A stretch of 10,674 nucleotides of DNA from Nitrospirota bacterium (GTDB lineage: Bacteria > Nitrospirota > Nitrospiria > Nitrospirales > UBA8639). Below, piece by piece: positions 6,271-10,674 of this stretch (positions are counted from its first letter, which is position 1; each line of letters begins with the position of its first letter). Below the pieces are notes generated by a model, which saw nothing but the letters and a program-made list of their open reading frames with translations, was not told where the DNA came from and ran no database searches. The stretch covers positions 1-10,674 of the forward strand of contig QIMB01000318.1 in the NCBI GenBank assembly GCA_003233615.1, in the 5' to 3' direction. The position numbers were made by a program, and so were the translations under genes.

Positions 6271-7257
6271 TCAGGAAATGGATTCCGTGACTTCACTGAC
6301 TTTTGTCCCTAACTCCAGTCCCATTTCCGCCAAAACTTCTTTTATTTCATTCAAAGACTTCTTCCCAAAGTTCTTCGTCTTGAGCATCTCATTTTCGCTT
6401 CGCTGAACCAATTCACCAATACTTTTGATATTGGCATTTTTCAAGCAATTGGCAGCGCGAACCGAAAGTTCTAGTTCATTCACGCTCCGGAATAAATGCT
6501 GATTGATTTGCGCATTAGGCTCCTCACCGCTGTCATCTTGGGTCGAGTCACCCGTCTCCACTGATGGCAGACAAAGATCCAAGTGGTCTCGAAAAATGCT
6601 TGCAGCGGAAGTCACCGCTTCTTGTGGAGTAATACTGTCATCAGTCCAAATTTCAATAATTAATTTGTCATAATCGGTTATACGGCCAACACGAGCAGTT
6701 TCGACACTGAAATTTACACGTTTTATTGGCGAAAAAACGGAATCGACAGGGATCACTCCAATAGGGAGTCCTTCTTCTTTGTTTCGTTCAGCCGGTACAT
6801 AACCTCGGCCAGGCTTCACAATAAGTTCAATATCTAAGGTTGCATCCTTATCCAAGGTGGCAATATGAAGATCAGGATTCAAGATGGTGACATCAGAATC
6901 AACAGCAAGATCACCCGCTTTCATTTCTCCAGGGCCCTTCTTTTTGAAACGAATGGCCTTGGCCTTATCTGAATATAACCGCAACCGTAATTCTTTAATA
7001 TTGAGAATCAGGATCGTAACGTCTTCAGTGACTCCAGGGATAGTGGAAAACTCATGATACACCCCTTCAATTTTGACAGAAGTCACCGCTGCTCCTGGAA
7101 GAGATGAAAGTAGGACTCGACGTAGAGCACTCCCCATCGTCGTTCCAAACCCTCGCTCAAAGGGCTCCGCAATAAATTTCCCATACGTCGACGAAGCCGT
7201 GTCTTTTTCCAATTCCAGCTTCGTGGGCAGCTGAAAATCCTTCATGCTTGTAATCAT
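6271..7257 (-). CDS. rpoA: DNA-directed RNA polymerase subunit alpha
   Basis: The alpha subunit, which dimerises to nucleate RNA polymerase assembly and contacts UP elements and activators through its C-terminal domain. From ATG7257 it has 328 residues, close to the usual 330. The N-terminal domain shows YGKFIAEPFERGFGTTMGSALRRVLLSSLPG, the VEGV-like IEGVYHEFSTIPGVTEDV block and NFSVETARVG. After a Gln/Glu/Asp linker (ETGDSTQDDSGEEPNAQINQ region) the C-terminal domain carries ELELSVRAANCLKNANI, with the Arg equivalent to E. coli Arg265, and KNFGKKSLNEIKEVL. The frame can be read back to TTG7287, but the AAAGGGAGA ribosome-binding motif lies inside that extension about 11 bases before ATG7257, so the shorter start is preferred. 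It sits between rpsD and rplQ as in most bacteria. Confidence 0.97.
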   Translation of the reverse strand: MITSMKDFQLPTKLELEKDTASSTYGKFIAEPFERGFGTTMGSALRRVLLSSLPGAAVTSVKIEGVYHEFSTIPGVTEDVTILILNIKELRLRLYSDKAKAIRFKKKGPGEMKAGDLAVDSDVTILNPDLHIATLDKDATLDIELIVKPGRGYVPAERNKEEGLPIGVIPVDSVFSPIKRVNFSVETARVGRITDYDKLIIEIWTDDSITPQEAVTSAASIFRDHLDLCLPSVETGDSTQDDSGEEPNAQINQHLFRSVNELELSVRAANCLKNANIKSIGELVQRSENEMLKTKNFGKKSLNEIKEVLAEMGLELGTKVSEVTESIS

Positions 7258-7353
7258 AAGGATCGTGTCTCCCTTTCTTGATCCCAAGGCGGTGACATTG
7301 ATTGCCCCATACCATTTTTATCGTTTTTTCGGCTCATGAACAATCCTATTCAT

Positions 7354-7983
7354 CTACCGTGAATACAATTCCACTACAACTTGCTCATTCACCAACACAT
7401 CAATATCTTCTTTGGTGGGAAGAGCTTGAACTGTTCCTTTTAATATATTACGTTCCATATCTAACCAATTGGGTACCCCGCGACCCTCTGCGATTTCAAG
7501 TGCTGCTTGAACAGGAACCAGTTGTCGACTTTTCTCTCTCACTTCAATGGAATCGCCCACATTAATCGTCATTGATGGAATGGTCATCTTCCGTCCATTG
7601 ACCAACAAATGACCATGATTCACTAACTGCCTGGCTTGGCGCCGTGATGCAGCAAAACCCAGGCGATAGACCACATTATCCAGCCGGCGCTCAAGAAAGC
7701 TTAATAAAAGTTCCCCCGTAATTCCTTTTTGACGAACCGCGCTATGATACGTTTTCAAAAATTGCCCTTCTTGCATACCATATACACGCTTAAGTTTTTG
7801 TTTTTCTCTCAGCTGTGAACCATACTCAGTCTGTCGAGTCCGTCTTGACTGACCATGCTGCCCAGGCGGGTAGCTACGACGTTCAATCGCGCACTTCTCC
7901 GACATACACCTTGTACCTTTGAGGAATAGTTTCACACCTTCACGTCGACACAATCGACAGACAGGCCCAGTATATTTGGCCAT
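7354..7983 (-). CDS. rpsD: 30S ribosomal protein S4 (zinc-binding form)
   Basis: A primary 16S rRNA-binding assembly protein of the small subunit; in E. coli it also represses the alpha operon translationally. The 209 residues start MAKYTGPVCRLCRREG and contain the zinc motif Cys9-X2-Cys12-X13-Cys26-X4-Cys31, so this is the Cys-containing S4. YPPGQHGQSRRTRQTEYGSQL is typical, and the S4 RNA-binding domain reads RRLDNVVYRLGFAASRRQARQLVNHGHLLVNGRKM. ATG7983 is preceded by a strong GGGGGAG 7 bases upstream. It lies 64 bases after rpsK. Whether the S4 feedback site known from E. coli exists here cannot be judged from sequence alone. Confidence 0.98.
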   Translation of the reverse strand: MAKYTGPVCRLCRREGVKLFLKGTRCMSEKCAIERRSYPPGQHGQSRRTRQTEYGSQLREKQKLKRVYGMQEGQFLKTYHSAVRQKGITGELLLSFLERRLDNVVYRLGFAASRRQARQLVNHGHLLVNGRKMTIPSMTINVGDSIEVREKSRQLVPVQAALEIAEGRGVPNWLDMERNILKGTVQALPTKEDIDVLVNEQVVVELYSR

Positions 7984-8047
7984 AGCCGTTCTCCCCCTAT
8001 CTCAAGATCATAGACAATAGTTTCGCTGTATATTTCTTCTCGCCGAT

Positions 8048-8431
8048 CTACACCCGCCGCCGTTTTGGAGGCCGACATCCGTTATGAGGAATTGGCGTCA
8101 CATCACGTATCATACTCACGCGCAACCCAACAGATTGTAGTGCACGAACAGCTGCCTCGCGACCAGAACCAGGACCATTCACATACACATCAACTTGTCG
8201 CAGCCCATGTTCCATGGCTTTCTTGGCCGCAACTTCTCCAGCACGCGTGGCAGCAAAGGGAGTACTTTTCCTTGCCCCTTTAAATCCCTGACTCCCGGCA
8301 CTGGCCCACGATACGGTCCCACCTGTCATGTCGGTAATGGTCACAATCGTATTATTAAAAGAGGCCATAATATGTACTATGCCAACCTGTACGACTTTCC
8401 GTTCTTTTTTTTTCCCCTTCTTCACACTCAT
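8048..8431 (-). CDS. rpsK: 30S ribosomal protein S11
   Basis: S11 forms part of the platform of the small subunit next to the mRNA exit site. The 127 residues have a Lys-rich N-terminus (KKGKKKERK), then the family core GIVHIMASFNNTIVTITDMTGG, SWASAGSQGFKGARKSTPFAA, VYVNGPGSGREAAVRAL and the C-terminal TPIPHNGCRPPKRRRV. Length is as expected. ATG8431 follows AAAGGGA with a six-base spacing. It begins 21 bases after the rpsM stop. Confidence 0.98.
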   Translation of the reverse strand: MSVKKGKKKERKVVQVGIVHIMASFNNTIVTITDMTGGTVSWASAGSQGFKGARKSTPFAATRAGEVAAKKAMEHGLRQVDVYVNGPGSGREAAVRALQSVGLRVSMIRDVTPIPHNGCRPPKRRRV

Positions 8432-8452
8432 GAACAGTCCCTTTCGACAGGT

Positions 8453-8824
8453 TTATCGTTTCGATTTTGCACCGAATGCGCCTCGGCGACCTTTTCTGGT
8501 CCTTGAATTAGTTTTCGTCCGTTGCCCTCTCACCGGAAGACCTTTCCGGTGACGTAGCCCACGATACGTTCCAATATCCATTAATCGCTTGATACTCATA
8601 GAAATTTCTTTTCGGAGATCACCTTCGACTTCATAGTCCTGGTCAATGGTTGCCCGCAATTTTACAACTTCATCTTCTTGCAGATCTCTTATGCGAGTCT
8701 CAAAAGCCACACCGGTCTTTCGTAAAATTTCTCGAGCACGGACTGGACCAATACCGTAGATATAGGTCAGACCCACATCAACACGTTTCCCTACTGGCAG
8801 TTCTACCCCTGCAATTCTGGCCAT
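8453..8824 (-). CDS. rpsM: 30S ribosomal protein S13
   Basis: S13 of the small-subunit head, contacting the P-site tRNA through its basic C-terminal tail and bridging to the large subunit. The 123 residues begin MARIAGVELPVGKRVDVGLTYIYGIG, have the helix-hairpin-helix style GIGPVRAREILRKTG, and end in the conserved GTYRGLRHRKGLPVRGQRTKTNSRTRKG and a basic tail. ATG8824 has AAGGAA about 8 bases upstream. The 56-base leader after rpmJ is the place where S4 repression acts in E. coli, but I see no clear pseudoknot signature by eye. Confidence 0.98.
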   Translation of the reverse strand: MARIAGVELPVGKRVDVGLTYIYGIGPVRAREILRKTGVAFETRIRDLQEDEVVKLRATIDQDYEVEGDLRKEISMSIKRLMDIGTYRGLRHRKGLPVRGQRTKTNSRTRKGRRGAFGAKSKR

Positions 8825-8880
8825 CGCTTCTATTCCTTGGTTAAAGACATTTTCTTCTTCTGCGTATCACACACATTACT

Positions 8881-8994
8881 CTAACCTTGACGTTGCTTAT
8901 GCCGAGGATTGACACACAATACTCGAATGACACCTTTTCGTCGAATCACACTACACTTCGCACAAATGGGTTTCACGGATGCTTGAACTTTCAC
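8881..8994 (-). CDS. rpmJ: 50S ribosomal protein L36 (zinc-binding form)
   Basis: A 37-residue protein starting at GTG8994 and ending with TAG. It reads MKVQASVKPICAKCSVIRRK and ends in VNPRHKQRQG, the standard L36 pattern. Cys11, Cys14, Cys27 and His32 form the zinc ribbon, so this is the zinc-requiring type. A GAGG motif 8 bases upstream supports the GTG start. It begins 14 bases after the infA stop and precedes rpsM, the usual order. The gene is too short for length-filtered ORF callers. Confidence 0.96.
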   Translation of the reverse strand: MKVQASVKPICAKCSVIRRKGVIRVLCVNPRHKQRQG

Positions 8995-9008
8995 AATAGT
9001 ATCCTCAA

Positions 9009-9227
9009 TTATTTAAACCGATACGTAATCCGCCCACGTGTCAGATCATAGGGAGAAAGTTCCACCGTCACCTTATCTCCTGGCAAAATCCGAATAAAAT
9101 GCATTCGCATTTTCCCTGATATATGGGCTAATAATTTATGGCCATTCTCTAGTTGCACACGAAACATAGCATTCGGCAGCGTTTCAGTCACAGACCCTTG
9201 CACTTCAATAACATCTTCTTTTCCCAT
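9009..9227 (-). CDS. infA: Translation initiation factor IF-1
   Basis: IF-1 is the small OB-fold (S1-like) factor that occupies the 30S A site during initiation. The 72 residues MGKEDVIEVQGSVTETLPNA, then MFRVQLENGHKLLAHISGKMR, MHFIRILPGDKVTVELSPYDL and TRGRITYRFK match the family over its whole length. ATG9227 shares its A with the TGA stop of map (TGATG), implying translational coupling. It is followed by rpmJ. Confidence 0.98.
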   Translation of the reverse strand: MGKEDVIEVQGSVTETLPNAMFRVQLENGHKLLAHISGKMRMHFIRILPGDKVTVELSPYDLTRGRITYRFK

Positions 9228-10003
9228 CAGGTAATTACCACATGTCCTCTCTCGGCATACGCCGTAAGCACTCGAGGAGGCCCAGTTGGCTCGATCACAA
9301 TGGTATGCTCAAAATGAGCAGACAGCGAACCATCACTCGTCACAGCTGTCCACCCGTCTTTCAACACCTTCACCCCATTGCCGCCCATATTGACCATTGG
9401 TTCGATAGCGAGAGCCATGCCAGGTTTCAAGCGTGGTCCTTGCCCAGGTTTTCCATAATTTGGAACTTGCGGCTCTTCATGTAATTGACGACCAATGCCA
9501 TGCCCAACAAAATCACGGACAACGGAAAATCCATGCTGTTCAACATGGCGTTGAATGGCTGACGATATGTCTGATAACCGTTTTCCCACAATAGCCTGCT
9601 CAAGACCTTTCGACAATGCCTCTTTCGTAACTGCAATGAGTTTCTGAACAGATGGCTCCACGTCTCCCACAGAAACAGTGACTGCACCATCGCCATAAAA
9701 TCCTTCCACAATGGCTCCAACATCCAACCCGATTATGTCTCCATCCTTCAGCGTTCTTTTGGACGGAATGCCATGCACAACTTCTTCATTGAGTGACGCA
9801 CACAAACTTTTTGGATAATTCCGATAGCCTTTAAATGCTGGGATACCCCCATGATCACGAATATATGTTTCCGTCAGCATATCTAAATCTAATGTGGTCA
9901 TTCCAGGTCTGAGTTCTTGAATTAATACCTTTTGACAGCCTGCAACAATTTCGCTCGCTCGAGAGATCAGTTCAATCTCTTCACGCGTTTTAAGAATAAT
10001 CAT
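9227..10003 (-). CDS. map: Type I methionine aminopeptidase
   Basis: Removes the initiator methionine from nascent proteins at the ribosome. The 258-residue pita-bread metalloprotease has all five metal ligands: Asp94, Asp105, His168, Glu201 and Glu232, with the substrate-site His77 and His175 also present. Typical segments are SLNEEVVHGIPSKRTLKDGDI, LDVGAIVEGFYGDGAVTVSVG, RDFVGHGIGRQLHEEPQVPNYG and MALAIEPMVNMGG. There is no N-terminal zinc-finger or SH3-binding extension, so it is the bacterial type Ia form. Its ATG overlaps the adk stop (ATGA) and its stop overlaps the infA start, giving an adk-map-infA coupled unit. Confidence 0.98.
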   Translation of the reverse strand: MIILKTREEIELISRASEIVAGCQKVLIQELRPGMTTLDLDMLTETYIRDHGGIPAFKGYRNYPKSLCASLNEEVVHGIPSKRTLKDGDIIGLDVGAIVEGFYGDGAVTVSVGDVEPSVQKLIAVTKEALSKGLEQAIVGKRLSDISSAIQRHVEQHGFSVVRDFVGHGIGRQLHEEPQVPNYGKPGQGPRLKPGMALAIEPMVNMGGNGVKVLKDGWTAVTSDGSLSAHFEHTIVIEPTGPPRVLTAYAERGHVVIT

Positions 10004-10656
10004 CCCACTCTTGGCTGAGCCAACAGGGCAACCAACCGATCCTGCACAGCAGAGACTAAACCTGCTCCATCCAATTCCACGAGAATACTTCTCGCTCTAT
10101 AATACTCAGTCAAAGGAGCCGTTTGTTCCTGATAGACAGCCAAGCGAGATTCAATCGTTTCTGGTTTATCATCATTTCTTTGAACCAGAGACTTCCCGCA
10201 GGCATCACACATTCCTTCTGATTTCGGTGGCACGGATTCAAGATGATAGACAGCTTTACAATCTGGACAGCTGCGCCTCCCACTAATTCGCCTCACGATC
10301 TCCGATTTAGAAAGGGAGAAATACACGACATGATCCAAGGCCTCTCCTCTTGACGTTAAATAAGTCGATAACTGATCAGCCTGAGTCACGGTGCGCGGGA
10401 ACCCGTCAAGCAGAAACCCTTTATGGCATTCTGGAGACCCAAGCTTTTCCTCAACCAATCCAATGACAACAGCATCAGGCACTAATTCCCCACGGTTCAT
10501 GAACCCTTTCGCCTCTTTACCTAACGATGTTTCTTTGGCCACGCTCTCTCGCAGCAAATCCCCAGTTGACAACTTAGGAATCTCGTATTTTTGGGCAACA
10601 AAATCTGCCTGCGTGCCCTTACCTACGCCTGGAGGACCAAGAAAAACAACTCGCAA
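10000..10656 (-). CDS. adk: Adenylate kinase (zinc-lid form)
   Basis: Catalyses ATP + AMP = 2 ADP in the cytoplasm. The 218 residues contain the P-loop GPPGVGKGT (7-15), the AMP-binding segment STGDLLRE (30-37), the DGFPRT motif (84-89, Arg88), and catalytic arginines in RRISGRR and near Arg160 and Arg171. The lid (about 123-160) carries Cys130, Cys133, Cys150 and Cys153, a four-cysteine zinc site; this is the long form with structural zinc. Its start is TTG10656, giving MRVVFLGPPG, with GGGGAG about 12 bases upstream. No ATG in the visible upstream sequence would serve. Confidence 0.97.
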   Translation of the reverse strand: MRVVFLGPPGVGKGTQADFVAQKYEIPKLSTGDLLRESVAKETSLGKEAKGFMNRGELVPDAVVIGLVEEKLGSPECHKGFLLDGFPRTVTQADQLSTYLTSRGEALDHVVYFSLSKSEIVRRISGRRSCPDCKAVYHLESVPPKSEGMCDACGKSLVQRNDDKPETIESRLAVYQEQTAPLTEYYRARSILVELDGAGLVSAVQDRLVALLAQPRVG

Positions 10657-10674
10657 CTATCCACTTCTCCCCTT
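10657..10674 (-). CDS. secY: Possible last codons of secY (cut by right edge)
   Basis: Immediately upstream of adk, in the same frame, the minus strand reads KGRSG followed by TAG. In the conserved gene order of this block, secY precedes adk, and a basic/Gly C-terminus is common for SecY. Five codons are far too few for identification, so the call rests on synteny alone. Confidence 0.25.
   Translation of the reverse strand, partial: KGRSG

Noticed and set aside
7258..7353. Possible promoter TTGTTC-N17-TAAAAA between rpsD and rpoA
   Set aside because: Weak -10 match in AT-rich DNA, and rpoA has a good ribosome-binding site consistent with cotranscription.
8195..8506. Plus-strand 103-codon ORF across rpsK and the rpsK-rpsM junction
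   Set aside because: Antisense shadow of two highly conserved ribosomal protein genes.
9427..9723. Minus-strand 98-codon ORF
   Set aside because: Lies wholly inside map in another frame; map has all catalytic residues in its own frame.
1..10674. A novel defence, mobile or biosynthetic system
   Set aside because: Every substantial ORF belongs to a conserved housekeeping family; no transposase, integrase, direct-repeat array, tRNA or att-like repeat was seen.

Overview
The window is one long, almost gapless run of minus-strand genes from a Gram-negative bacterium. From right to left (the direction of transcription) it begins with a possible last few codons of secY, then adk, map, infA, rpmJ, rpsM, rpsK, rpsD, rpoA and rplQ: the conserved spc/alpha ribosomal-protein block with its usual passengers adenylate kinase, methionine aminopeptidase, IF-1 and the RNA polymerase alpha subunit. 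After a 334-base gap it continues with lptC, lptA, lptB, rpoN and rapZ, and ends with the N-terminal 200 residues of pilM, cut by the left edge.

Organism: LptC/LptA/LptB mean an outer membrane with lipopolysaccharide, and PilM means type IV pili. Base composition looks to be in the mid-40s % GC by eye. The ribosomal proteins and the order rplQ-lptCAB-rpoN-rapZ-pilM do not fit a typical gammaproteobacterium, where hpf and ptsN lie between rpoN and rapZ. A deep-branching lineage such as Nitrospirota is my best guess, but it is an inference from protein resemblance and not a demonstrated placement.

Right half (about 5836-10674): translation and transcription machinery with tight spacing, including an ATGA overlap of adk and map and a TGATG overlap of map and infA. 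The zinc-binding (Cys-containing) forms of Adk, L36 and S4 are all present. Middle (5502-5835): the longest gap. It holds a stem-loop-forming stretch just after rplQ, a plausible sigma-70-type promoter, a good match to a sigma-54 -24/-12 element, and a 29-codon leader ORF whose stop overlaps the lptC start. Left half (862-5501): the LPS transport genes lptC, lptA and lptB, the alternative sigma factor RpoN, and RapZ. Far left: pilM after a 261-base gap that contains an unrecognised small plus-strand ORF.

The genes are essentially all conserved housekeeping functions; I see no phage, IS, CRISPR, tRNA, rRNA, toxin or defence genes. The most interesting signal is regulatory: a sigma-54-type promoter candidate upstream of a gene run that itself encodes sigma-54.
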